A stretch of DNA of 64,000 bases from assembly GCF_947498805.1 (NCBI RefSeq), contig NZ_CANMLT010000004.1, positions 1 to 64,000 on the forward strand, read 5' to 3'. This stretch comes from an uncultured Tenacibaculum sp. (GTDB lineage Bacteria; Bacteroidota; Bacteroidia; Flavobacteriales; Flavobacteriaceae). A program made the position numbers and the translations under genes. How positions within the stretch are numbered: position 1 is the first letter of the stretch; every line of letters begins with the position of its first letter. Shown here piece by piece: positions 34,907 through 42,555 of this stretch. The notes beneath the pieces are model-generated. The model searched no databases, had not been told where the DNA came from, and was given only the letters and a program-made list of their open reading frames with translations.

Positions 34907-34970
34907 ACGGTTTTTTCTCTACTTGCTAATATTTATCTAATTAAGTTTGAGAAATTTAAAATTTCAAATT

Positions 34971-35135
34971 ATGTTAAAGAACATTTCAAAGTTAGGAACC
35001 ACTCTAAACAAGTCAGAACAACAATCTATTAATGGGGGATATATGAAGCCTAATTGTGATTGGGCTGGACCTACAAGAAGTTGTCCTCCTGGATATTATT
35101 ATGAATCTAGTACAAATTGTTGTTATGAATCTTAA
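34971..35135 (+). CDS. Double-glycine-leader bacteriocin-like peptide
   Basis: A 54-residue precursor from the ATG at 34971. The leader MLKNISKLGTTLNKSEQQSI ends in NGG, the cut site used by C39-peptidase ABC exporters, and matches a leader type that is common in Flavobacteriaceae. The predicted 31-residue product is cysteine-rich (four Cys: NCDW, RSCPP, TNCCYES), so two disulfides are possible. A terminator follows the stop. It lies within the provirus, away from any exporter; the nearest C39 exporter is at 45040, outside the element. Confidence 0.75.
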   Translation: MLKNISKLGTTLNKSEQQSINGGYMKPNCDWAGPTRSCPPGYYYESSTNCCYES

Positions 35136-35141
35136 AATATC

Positions 35142-35167
35142 AAGCGGACTTCGGTTCGCTTTTTTTA
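35142..35167 (+). terminator. Terminator of GG-leader peptide gene
   Basis: AAGCGGA-CTTC-GGTTCGCTT stem (with G-U pair) followed by TTTTTT, 7 bp after the stop codon. Confidence 0.9.
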
Positions 35168-35513
35168 TGTCTATATTTTTCATACTACAGTTTTTTTATG
35201 TTACTAATTTTTTAGTATATTACATTTAAAATTAATGATATGTCCTGGGGGGCATTCATTTTTTTAAAAGGAACTTTTGTGGTTCCTTTTTTCAACTTAG
35301 AATTACTATATTTAACCAATTCTATTAACAACCTATTTCTTAGATCATATTGATCTAAACTGAGCTCCTTTTGGAGCTTTTTTAATATATTGCAGAAAAT
35401 CACGACGTACCGTCTGGGTTTTAAACCAGGTGATTTTGATAAAGGAGCTTTAATAGTTCCTTTTTTGTATTCTACATTCTACTGTTTATTTTTAGTTTGT
35501 CTATATTTGAATA
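35168..35513 (+). ncRNA. Further short hairpin units; duplicated 84-bp block
   Basis: A gene-free ~350 bp. 35210-35292 is a ~95 percent copy of 33742-33826, including the hairpin pair and AAGGAAC...GTTCCTT terminator. Then come the palindrome TAGATCATATTGATCTA (35341-35357), terminator AGCTCC-TTTT-GGAGCT (35363-35384), palindrome CTGGGTTTTAAACCAG (35413-35428) and terminator AAAGGA...TCCTTT (35442-35466). A 63-codon minus-strand ORF through these hairpins is probably not a gene. Confidence 0.5.
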
Positions 35514-35675
35514 ATGGTTGATATTTATGAATACATAATCTTTTTTGCATTAATTTTAATCGTTGTTATCCTATTAATTATCGATAAAAGAAAGTCAAAT
35601 GAAATTGACTTTGATTCACATTTATACGAAAATGATGAAGACTCTTTTAACATTGATCTATTTGATGATGATTAA
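35514..35675 (+). CDS. Single-span micro-protein with acidic tail, 53 aa
   Basis: A 53-residue protein: one N-terminal membrane helix (YIIFFALILIVVILLII), a short basic turn (DKRKSNE) and a strongly acidic cytoplasmic tail ending in FDDD. A perfect -7 TATATTTG ends 4 bp before the ATG, so the message may be leaderless, as for the micro-protein at 33867. Function unknown. Confidence 0.5.
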   Translation: MVDIYEYIIFFALILIVVILLIIDKRKSNEIDFDSHLYENDEDSFNIDLFDDD

Positions 35676-35733
35676 ATTCTACACTATTTATGACATCTAT
35701 TGATGTCGATTATTTTAAATTTTGACAATAAAA

Positions 35734-35756
35734 AAGAGCTTCAATATGAAGCTCTT
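35734..35756. terminator. Hairpin between micro-protein and 151-aa gene
   Basis: AAGAGCTTC-AATAT-GAAGCTCTT, a perfect 9-bp stem between convergent genes. Confidence 0.7.
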
Positions 35757-35784
35757 GTGGTAAGTATTTTTTTACTAGGAAAAA

Positions 35785-36240
35785 TTATTCAAAAAGAAAT
35801 GAACTCTGCATTGACTTTTCAATTCCTTCATAAACTAACTTTAATATTTCTTCTTCTGTTATTAAGTTTAAGTCCTCATAAGTTTTTAAAATATTAAAAC
35901 CATTATTTTCAGAAATTGAATTATTGGTGTATCCAACTATAACTTTTCCATTTATATGTAAATGGAATTGAATTGAAAATCCTTGTTCTACTTCATTTGA
36001 AATTGTTACAGGAATGTTTCCTGCTCTTAAAACAATTAATTTTCCATGATTTATTTTTTCAGTATATAGGTTTTTCTTAAAAAAATCATTTTCTGCAATA
36101 ATTCTATCTTTTATTGAAGATAACGTTGACAAAATCAAACTAGATTTACTTTCATTCCAAAGACTAAGTCTTTGATTCATTAAAAAAAGTGCTTCTTGGT
36201 ATTCTTTTGATAATTCTACAATTTTTTCAATTTGGTACAT
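35785..36240 (-). CDS. Unknown protein, 151 aa
   Basis: A 151-residue soluble protein. The first half is helical (EYQEALFLMNQRLSLWNESK), the second has beta strands (GFSIQFHLHINGKVIVGYTN) and an acidic helical tail. No family recognised. It is one of the few mid-sized genes in the small-RNA region and is transcribed opposite to the short units. Confidence 0.5.
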   Translation of the reverse strand: MYQIEKIVELSKEYQEALFLMNQRLSLWNESKSSLILSTLSSIKDRIIAENDFFKKNLYTEKINHGKLIVLRAGNIPVTISNEVEQGFSIQFHLHINGKVIVGYTNNSISENNGFNILKTYEDLNLITEEEILKLVYEGIEKSMQSSFLFE

Positions 36241-36354
36241 GTAAATAGATTTTCGGGTTATGAACCAAATTTATAAACTTACCACAATATGTCAATGAAC
36301 TTTTTCAGTTTTTAGGATCTGAGAACCTACTGTTTTTTTAAATTCTATTTTGTG

Positions 36355-36472
36355 GTGTTAGCCATTTTATTATGTGTACCTTGTAGACTTATAATATAAG
36401 ATGCTGATATCTGTGTAAGATCTTATATTATATTGTCGATACTGGAGCTCTTTTCTAAGAGCTCCTTTTTTT
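36355..36472 (+). ncRNA. Candidate structured small RNA, second copy
   Basis: GTGTTAGCC..TTTTATTATGTGTACCTTGTAGA matches the promoter-like start of the unit at 34134. It is followed by a perfect 12-bp stem ATAATATAAGAT/ATCTTATATTAT (36391-36431) and terminator GGAGCTCTT-TTCT-AAGAGCTCC (36444-36465) with T run. The stem sequence differs from that at 34165 but pairing is kept, which supports a real RNA structure. Confidence 0.55.
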
Positions 36473-36664
36473 CTACTGTTTTCTTTTAATTACATTTAAT
36501 GTTTTACCTGAATCTCTATTGATAATTACTATTGTACTATCGGTACCAATCGCAATATTTTTAGTAAGTGAAAGGTGTCTGATTTCTCCTGGTTTAATTG
36601 GAGGATCTACTTGTTTGCATGAAGTGACAAATCCAATAATCACTAAAATTGTTAAAAGTCTCAT
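36473..36664 (-). CDS. Small lipoprotein, 63 aa
   Basis: A 63-residue predicted lipoprotein: hydrophobic start (LLTILVIIGF) and lipobox VTSC at residues 13-16, then a short beta-rich mature part (KNIAIGTDSTIVIINRDSG). The start is preceded by AACTGTAGGAT, overlapping the stop of the upstream micro-protein. Small phage lipoproteins often act in lysis or superinfection exclusion; function here is unknown. Confidence 0.65.
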   Translation of the reverse strand: MRLLTILVIIGFVTSCKQVDPPIKPGEIRHLSLTKNIAIGTDSTIVIINRDSGKTLNVIKRKQ

Positions 36665-36667
36665 ATC

Positions 36668-36763
36668 CTACAGTTTATATGCCATCCAGAATGAATAAAA
36701 AGCTAGTATCAGAAATGCAATAAGTATTAAATAATCGGTTAGTTTTAAATCTGAATTTTTCAT
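36668..36763 (-). CDS. Single-span micro-protein, 31 aa
   Basis: MKNSDLKLTDYLILIAFLIL starts a 31-residue peptide with one membrane helix. Its stop (in CTGTAG) lies 4 bp before the ATG of the lipoprotein gene, suggesting the two are translated as a pair. Confidence 0.45.
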   Translation of the reverse strand: MKNSDLKLTDYLILIAFLILAFYSFWMAYKL

Positions 36764-36868
36764 TATCGTTTTTTTAGATTAAAGTTTACACTTAAACTTA
36801 TCTGCTTTTAGTGCTTTTTACATATCATTTTATCCTCTAATGAGTAATTTATAATTTGATATTGTTTT

Positions 36869-36997
36869 TTATATTTTGTTTTTGCAATCCATACAGATTA
36901 TTGCAGTTTCTTCCCATTCGGCAAAGCCCTCTACTACAATTAAACTTTGGTTTTTATGTCTACATTCATAATTGGGACTTAATGATGTTCTTTTCAT
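36869..36997 (-). CDS. Small zinc-ribbon-like protein
   Basis: A 42-residue protein from the ATG at 36997 (MKRTSLSPNYECRHKNQSLI), ending ICMDCKNKI. The Cys-x-His and CxxC pairs could bind one zinc. A longer start at 37078 would overlap the upstream gene by 113 bp, so the shorter form is preferred; it still overlaps by 32 bp. Possibly a small regulator or primase accessory. Confidence 0.45.
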   Translation of the reverse strand: MKRTSLSPNYECRHKNQSLIVVEGFAEWEETAIICMDCKNKI

Positions 36998-37187
36998 AAA
37001 TTTCTTTATACATTTCATTAATTCTTTGATGGATGTTATTTTTAGTGTAGCGTTTTTCACCAAGAGTTTCATTCCCATTCTTACTTATTTGGATTTTTAG
37101 AATTGAACCATTAGAAGCTAATGGAAACGGGTTTATTTTAATGCCGTTTTCCCAACACCACTTCATTTCTTTAATGTTCAATTTCAT
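36966..37187 (-). CDS. Unknown small protein downstream of primase-helicase
   Basis: A 73-residue basic protein (MKLNIKEMKWCWENGIKINP at the start) with a Lys/Asn-rich helical tail. Its start overlaps the 3' end of the primase-helicase gene by 17 bp, implying coupled translation. No family recognised; likely a replication accessory. Confidence 0.5.
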   Translation of the reverse strand: MKLNIKEMKWCWENGIKINPFPLASNGSILKIQISKNGNETLGEKRYTKNNIHQRINEMYKEIYEKNIIKSQL

Positions 37188-40023
37188 CTATATTTATATT
37201 ATATGATTCAACATAATTCTCGTTTTTTATATAAAAGCATTCTTTTTTTACCCTTTTTTGAGTGCCTGGTAAAATTTGATTGATCATAATCCTACCTTGC
37301 GAATCTTTTAAATTTTTTGGATTGAACACATAGCCTTCCATTTTGCAAAATTTTTCAACAGCAGTCTTAAATTTTCTCGCGCCAAGAGCTGACTTTTTAC
37401 CTACAAAATCTACGTAGTTACTATAGAGATCACTCCTTAAAATGTTTTTATTGAAATGTTCTTCGTCTGAAAAGTATTCAGTAGCCCATTCGATACAGTT
37501 ATCGCCTATTTGCGCTTTTAAATTGTTAAGGAGGATGTTGTTCATAGGAGCTTTAAACTCATTTCTAATATTTGATAAATACAGTTGACAGCATTGCATT
37601 AAGAAATTGTAGAACTTGTTATATTGTTTATCGTCCCAATCTTGAAAAAATGAATATCCAAAGTCGTCCGAAACCTTCCTTTCTTCATTAAAATTATCTG
37701 TATGAGCATGGTAGTAGTCACCAAAAGAAACAAAGAATAGTCGTCTCAAGTCAGAACCTCTGTTTTTATTCAAACCATAATTAAATGTCCCAACAAACTT
37801 TGGAGATTCTGCAAAAGACAAAGAGTACCCTTGTTTTCCTTTTGGGTTAACTTCAACTTCGCCAGTAATTTTGTTGTAAAAAAAATCAAATGCACCTCCT
37901 TTCTTACCATCTTCTATATTAATGATGTCATGCTCTTTTTGTAGTCCACCTAATAAGTGTTTATTGGATGAAAGGTTGTCATCTTTTCCATCAATTGTAA
38001 AAATGTTCAATAATTCTTTCAATCCCCTTATGCTTAAACTCTTACCAGTTCCGCCATTAGCATCATCATCACTTTCTTTGACAGTATCATCCATTATATA
38101 AACGAATTTTGCAAAATCTTCTCGTTTATATCGATGTATTAAATACCCCAGAGCAAAACATTTATTAAGAAAGTGTTGCTCTTGTGTTATTTGTTCTTCT
38201 TCTGATAAATATTTACCATTTAATGTAAAACGGTTATTTGATCTATAATTTTCCCTTTCTGCTTTAGTATTAAACTGTAGTTCAATTTCTTTTCTCCAAT
38301 AGACACGACTTCCATTAATCAAGTACGACATGAAATCACATGAAGTGTCCAAAATTTTAACTCTATTATTTCCTTTATCGTCTTTATAATAATTGAAGAA
38401 GTGGTTTAATACTTCGAAGTTTTTATTCACTACTTTATGTTTCCAAACATATTTGTTTAGTGTGTTTTGAGTACTAAATACAACACCATTTTTTGTTACT
38501 GTTACTATACCATTCTTAAAGTAGAATAGTTGATAAGAAGCGTTGCAATTGGTAAAGTTGAGATCTTTTTTATCTATGTTTTTAAGTTCAGCTGTAGAAA
38601 ACGCTCTAGACCTCTTAATTAGATTAATTTTATCTAGACAAGCTCCTTTGTCTATTAAATAATCAATACAAAATTTTCGAATTTCCGATGTTTCTGGAAC
38701 AGCAACTTTATAATCCTCTACTTTTACTAAAAAAGAGGTGTCTTCATTACTTTTCTCTTGAATGTTTAAGTTCTGTCTATACCCATGATAATTATTAGCA
38801 TTTAAAAAATAATGTAAATTGGATAAGTTAATTTGTGGCCTTCCTTTATCATTTGAATCAATAAAATTACATTTTAATGCCACTAACATTAATTTGTCAA
38901 ATTGCCTTTTAATAGTTTCTTTATCTGAGTATTGATAATATTTTAGCCAGTCTCTAAAATCCTTTCCATTATCTCCCATTTTAGATTCAGGAAGCCAAAT
39001 CGTTTTTATGTTCCAGTATTGATTAGCTAAAGAATAGGCATACTTTTTTCCTGAGTTGTCTATATCAGGTAAATTGTAGAAGTTTTGACATAATTTATTT
39101 ATTCTTTGATATTGACTATAAGTTAATTGTTGACCTTCACTATTAAGCCAAATTGGGTAATAATCATTCGATATAGATGCTAAATTGAGTCCATCTGAAC
39201 CACCGCTGCATATAATAATATTCTTAACTTGAAGTTCTTTAATTTCATTAAGGATATCTTTTTTAGTGAGACTTGTGTTAGTTCGTTTTAAGTCCTCAAA
39301 TAAATAAGATATTTGTTCTTCATCAACATCATTTAAAATACGATCAAGTCCATGAATGTATTCATTATCCTTCGTTCCTAAATAACCATGTTTGTAATTA
39401 ACGGTTTTACCATCTTTGTTTTTATGTTTAAACTCTTGTGGTTTATAGGTTTTTGCCCATTTTTCTAAATTGTTTGAATAGGCGAAAATTGGATAATAAT
39501 CAGAACTTTTAGTAATCATTAGTTTCCTTTCTTTTTTTGTGATTTTTTCATAAAAATCAACTTCAAAGAAATTGTAATTTTTAGCTATTTCATTATTAAT
39601 GAAACGACCAACAATATTAAGGTTACTATATTCTTTTGTAATAATTTTAAAGTGACTCAAAGGAAGAAGCTCTTTATTTTCTTTAAACTCTATATTAGGA
39701 GTATAAATTTTGGATGAAATAGGAACTTGAAATTCGGAATATAATCTATGAAGAACTTGCTTAAAATCTAAACCTTTTAAGTTTATTACAGAACTTAAAG
39801 CGTCATAAGACTTATCTCCAAAATCTTTAATATACCAAATCTTATTTGGAGCATAAAATAAACTAGCACTCGCTGTTTTTTCAGTTTGCCTAAACTTGAA
39901 TTTTTTGCTACTTGAAGACTCACAACCTATGCTTTCTGGAAAATATTTGTGAATTATATCTAATCCTTGATTGGTTGCTTTGTATAAGTCATGTTTATTA
40001 AATTTATAATTTTCCATAAACAT
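37171..40023 (-). CDS. Primase-helicase (Toprim plus SF3/D5-like ATPase)
   Basis: A 950-residue multi-domain replication protein. The N-terminal ~110 residues look like a primase-associated DNA-binding region with Cys-Glu-Ser-Ser-Ser motifs in place of a full CHC2 zinc finger. A Toprim-like region lies about residues 265-355 (NIIICSGGSDGLNLAS, then LPDIDNSGKKYAY with acidic residues). The C-terminal helicase (about 640-800) has Walker A GGTGKSLSIRG and an acidic IINIEDGKKGG segment. It would prime and unwind the element's DNA. It is divergent from the XRE repressor, with the operators between them. Confidence 0.8.
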   Translation of the reverse strand: MFMENYKFNKHDLYKATNQGLDIIHKYFPESIGCESSSSKKFKFRQTEKTASASLFYAPNKIWYIKDFGDKSYDALSSVINLKGLDFKQVLHRLYSEFQVPISSKIYTPNIEFKENKELLPLSHFKIITKEYSNLNIVGRFINNEIAKNYNFFEVDFYEKITKKERKLMITKSSDYYPIFAYSNNLEKWAKTYKPQEFKHKNKDGKTVNYKHGYLGTKDNEYIHGLDRILNDVDEEQISYLFEDLKRTNTSLTKKDILNEIKELQVKNIIICSGGSDGLNLASISNDYYPIWLNSEGQQLTYSQYQRINKLCQNFYNLPDIDNSGKKYAYSLANQYWNIKTIWLPESKMGDNGKDFRDWLKYYQYSDKETIKRQFDKLMLVALKCNFIDSNDKGRPQINLSNLHYFLNANNYHGYRQNLNIQEKSNEDTSFLVKVEDYKVAVPETSEIRKFCIDYLIDKGACLDKINLIKRSRAFSTAELKNIDKKDLNFTNCNASYQLFYFKNGIVTVTKNGVVFSTQNTLNKYVWKHKVVNKNFEVLNHFFNYYKDDKGNNRVKILDTSCDFMSYLINGSRVYWRKEIELQFNTKAERENYRSNNRFTLNGKYLSEEEQITQEQHFLNKCFALGYLIHRYKREDFAKFVYIMDDTVKESDDDANGGTGKSLSIRGLKELLNIFTIDGKDDNLSSNKHLLGGLQKEHDIINIEDGKKGGAFDFFYNKITGEVEVNPKGKQGYSLSFAESPKFVGTFNYGLNKNRGSDLRRLFFVSFGDYYHAHTDNFNEERKVSDDFGYSFFQDWDDKQYNKFYNFLMQCCQLYLSNIRNEFKAPMNNILLNNLKAQIGDNCIEWATEYFSDEEHFNKNILRSDLYSNYVDFVGKKSALGARKFKTAVEKFCKMEGYVFNPKNLKDSQGRIMINQILPGTQKRVKKECFYIKNENYVESYNINIDEIEH

Positions 40024-40244
40024 GAAATTTGATAACCAAATTATTATGTACCGACTTAATCATAATTTTATTGGATTGAGTTATTTACTTGTTCAAAAAA
40101 AGCAACCTTAACTTTTTATGTCGGTAGAAAAGGTTGCAACCACGTGATATATGGTTATGTTTTACAATGATTCATTCTTTACCGACAAAAGATTGAATAT
40201 TATATTTTGTAACAATAAAATTTGTAGAAAAAGAAAGGATAAAT

Positions 40245-40326
40245 TAACTTTGAAGTTGCAAGACAAAAAGTTTGATTTCACAATCTTTCTTTTTAAAGCT
40301 CCTAGTTAACTAGGAGCTTTTTTTAG
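40245..40326 (+). ncRNA. Small RNA candidate with consensus promoter and terminator
   Basis: TTTG at 40221-40224, a 20-bp spacer and TAACTTTG at 40245-40252 form a near-perfect Bacteroidota promoter. Transcription would start near 40256 and stop at a perfect palindrome AAAGCTCCTAGTTAACTAGG followed by AGCTTT and T residues (40295-40325), giving an RNA of about 70 nt. No ORF fits. It runs opposite and just upstream of the primase-helicase gene. Confidence 0.6.
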
Positions 40327-40378
40327 CTAAAAACTAAATCTACAGATACTAATATTTCTAAATTTACATTTTGCAATA

Positions 40379-40470
40379 ATTCTCAATTATTGAGAATATA
40401 ATGTGTGTAAATGGATATATTTGTATATTTACACAACAAATATATGATAAATTCTCAATAAAATGAGAAT
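40379..40470 (+). promoter_or_regulatory. Repressor promoter flanked by two palindromic operators
   Basis: Operator 1: ATTCTCAATTATTGAGAAT (40379-40397), a perfect 19-bp palindrome. Operator 2: ATTCTCA-ATAAAA-TGAGAAT (40451-40470), the same half-site with one more spacer base. The -7 element TATATTTG (40416-40423) lies between. The layout fits autorepression by the XRE protein encoded 31 bp further on. Confidence 0.75.
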
Positions 40471-40501
40471 TTTCTAATTATTTTAGGAAATATTCGGAAA
40501 A

Positions 40502-40930
40502 ATGACTCTACAAGCAATCTTAATTCAAATTAAACAAACTAATAATTTAAGCAGTGAACAACTTGCTGAAATAGCTGGAATTGCCACATCTACAGTATAT
40601 AGAGTCCTATCAGGTAAGACAAAAAAGCTACATACAAGTAATATTGAAAAGTTAATTGAAAAATTTCCAGATTCAAAGGAACTTTTTGATGTTTTAAATA
40701 ATGTTTCGGATATCTCTGGAGATATTAAAACGTCATCTTTCGATAATCAATTAGTTTTGTTACCAAATGAAAATGGAGTAGTAACAATAGACATGATTGT
40801 TAGTTTTTTACATTCTAATGAAGAAGAATGTTTGGAGAATGAAAAGTACTTTTTATGGAAAAAGAATATTGAATATAAAGGAGCAATTAATGTATTAGAA
40901 AGAAAAATTAGTGACCTCCCTAAAAAATAA
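40502..40930 (+). CDS. XRE family repressor
   Basis: A 142-residue protein with an N-terminal Cro/CI-type HTH (about 1-60): LSSEQLAEIAGIATSTVYRVLSG is the helix-turn-helix. The C-terminal ~80 residues (VLLPNENGVVTIDMIVSFLH) may mediate dimer formation; there is no LexA-type peptidase motif. It is divergent from the replication gene and follows two matching operators, so it probably maintains lysogeny. The 3' end overlaps the convergent 83-residue gene by 36 bp. Confidence 0.8.
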   Translation: MTLQAILIQIKQTNNLSSEQLAEIAGIATSTVYRVLSGKTKKLHTSNIEKLIEKFPDSKELFDVLNNVSDISGDIKTSSFDNQLVLLPNENGVVTIDMIVSFLHSNEEECLENEKYFLWKKNIEYKGAINVLERKISDLPKK

Positions 40931-41146
40931 CATGTTTATTTCATTTTTTCGTATTTCAAATCCTTTATTATCTCTAAGATCGAATAACAATTGATCGAGT
41001 TTTATATTATTTGATAAAAACTCATCCCTTAATTCTTCAAGTAATTCATCACTAACTTTATCGCAATCATAATCGCTTAAAAAGCCATCCTTTTTAAGCT
41101 TATCTAAGGTGGATAAGGTTTTCTTTTTCTTCGAGTGTAAAAACAT
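40895..41146 (-). CDS. Unknown basic/acidic helical protein, 83 aa
   Basis: An 83-residue protein with a basic N-terminus (MFLHSKKKKTLSTLDKLKKD) and an acidic helical middle (DELLEELRDEFL). No family recognised. It starts 5 bp after the stop of the 273-residue membrane gene and overlaps the repressor gene end-to-end by 36 bp, so the two transcripts are antisense there. Confidence 0.45.
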   Translation of the reverse strand: MFLHSKKKKTLSTLDKLKKDGFLSDYDCDKVSDELLEELRDEFLSNNIKLDQLLFDLRDNKGFEIRKNEINMLFFREVTNFSF

Positions 41147-41151
41147 GTTAT

Positions 41152-41946
41152 TTACTTTCTATAAATAGTTTTATCAATTTCTTCAACCGTATCATGTATA
41201 TATTTTTCTTTTTTATTTGGATGTATATACTTTAAACTATGGGTAAGTAGTAGGCTATTTAATTTCTTAATTACAGATGAATAAAACTTAAAGTTTATTA
41301 GATAATAATGAACACTTCTTAAAATTAAGAACGAGATAATTATATAGGAAATAAAAACAAAATAATGAACAGCTCTAGGAAAATCAGCTTCATCATATAC
41401 TGCATAGTAAACGAAGAAAATTCCAATTAAGATTCCAAGGAAATAAATAATATCAAATATTTTTTTTGCGGAGTTATCTTTTATTCTTGCACCTATGAAT
41501 CCAGCAATGGATAAAGCAATTAAACTTAAATACATGCCAATATATTGTAAAAAGGCTTCAAGATGGATAAAACCAAAAACGTTTTGTTCTTTAACCAATT
41601 GTTCTTTTCTTTTTTTATAGGCTTGAACACTTTTAAAATCGTGTTGTTTGATTTTTTTTAATCTTGTGACGTATTCTTTAGGTAATTGGCTTTTAAATTC
41701 TTTAAATAATGATAATTCTTTTTGATTAGTACTATCTTTAATTTTAGGGTACAAAGTTTTATACTCCTCTACTAAATCAACTTCATTTTGAAAAGGAACA
41801 TAACTAAAAATACTCCCTAAAATTGTTAATAGTAGGAATACTGATAATAAGACTTGTATATAATTTATTTTAGTCTCCCCATCCAGAAGATCCGTTCCCT
41901 TCGTCTTGTCCGCCTCCGCCACCGTTGTTTCCTGAGGTTCCGACAT
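41152..41946 (-). CDS. Unknown multi-span membrane protein
   Basis: A 264-residue protein from the ATG at 41946 (MSEPQETTVAEADK). One membrane helix at about 30-50 (IQVLLSVFLLLTILGSIFSY), a charged ~90-residue periplasmic or cytoplasmic loop with coiled-coil character, then four helices (about 130-220) and a charged tail. No family recognised. It overlaps the upstream lipoprotein gene by 77 bp in another frame, and no later start codon removes the overlap. Confidence 0.5.
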   Translation of the reverse strand: MSEPQETTVAEADKTKGTDLLDGETKINYIQVLLSVFLLLTILGSIFSYVPFQNEVDLVEEYKTLYPKIKDSTNQKELSLFKEFKSQLPKEYVTRLKKIKQHDFKSVQAYKKRKEQLVKEQNVFGFIHLEAFLQYIGMYLSLIALSIAGFIGARIKDNSAKKIFDIIYFLGILIGIFFVYYAVYDEADFPRAVHYFVFISYIIISFLILRSVHYYLINFKFYSSVIKKLNSLLLTHSLKYIHPNKKEKYIHDTVEEIDKTIYRK

Positions 41947-42079
41947 TATCTTTGTCTGTTGCTTGTAATTCATAGCCTAATTGTAAATTCTTTATTTGTT
42001 CCTCTTCTGTTTCTTTTCCACAAGAAGTTAAAAATAATGATACAGACGCTACTAAAAATAATGCTTTTAAAATTTTCAT
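41870..42079 (-). CDS. Small Gly-rich lipoprotein, 69 aa
   Basis: A 69-residue predicted lipoprotein: hydrophobic start ILKALFLVASVSLFL, lipobox LTSC at 17-20, an acidic linker and a Gly/Asn/Asp-rich tail (SGNNGGGGGQDEGNGSSG). The 3' third overlaps the start of the membrane protein gene in another frame, which may explain the odd tail composition. Both are first in a leftward transcript near the right end of the element. Confidence 0.65.
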   Translation of the reverse strand: MKILKALFLVASVSLFLTSCGKETEEEQIKNLQLGYELQATDKDNVGTSGNNGGGGGQDEGNGSSGWGD

Positions 42080-42453
42080 TTTTTAAATATCTTTTATGAT
42101 TAAATACAAGACATAAAGATAGTTTTTTTAAGCATCTGTAAAATGATAAACAAAAGTAGGCTGATTATTTTTAGGAATCAATCAGGGAAAACCCTGAAAA
42201 GGAATTAAAAAGCATAAATTTTAAGGTACTCAAAATCTTTTGTACTCTTAATTATACTCAGTTAAGTACTCTATTGTTTTATTATAATTATAAGGTTTGA
42301 GACAAAGTAAATACAAATGAGTACAAATAGTACAAAATAACACATAATCACTTTGTATAAATTCGCTATAAATGATATAACCAAGTTGTAAATGACTTTT
42401 GTTTTATGTTATATTTGTAATTGTTTAGTAATCAGAAACCTACGTTAAGGTAA

Positions 42454-42469
42454 TTGTGTCAAAATTGAG
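42454..42469 (+). repeat. Candidate integrase arm-type site, right
   Basis: TTGTGTCAAAATTGAG, identical and in the same orientation as 9487-9502. Confidence 0.5.
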
Positions 42470-42555
42470 GCACTAAGTGTACGTTTTAGTATTTTTTTAT
42501 AAATATAACCAACTGTAATTCAGTAGAATATAAAATTCAATAACGGGATATACAA

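Larger units (their letters stand above)
40024..40501. promoter_or_regulatory. Control region between primase-helicase and repressor
   Basis: A 478-bp gene-free stretch. It contains repeated words TACCGAC / GTCGGTA (around 40050, 40120 and 40182), a strong short transcription unit with terminator (40245-40325, listed separately), and two repressor operators around a -7 element (40379-40470, listed separately). It is the likely lysogeny switch of the element. Confidence 0.6.

Noticed and set aside
35212..35403. 63-codon minus-strand ORF
   Set aside because: It runs through two terminators and half of the duplicated hairpin block; the related block at 33742 gives a different, shorter reading frame.
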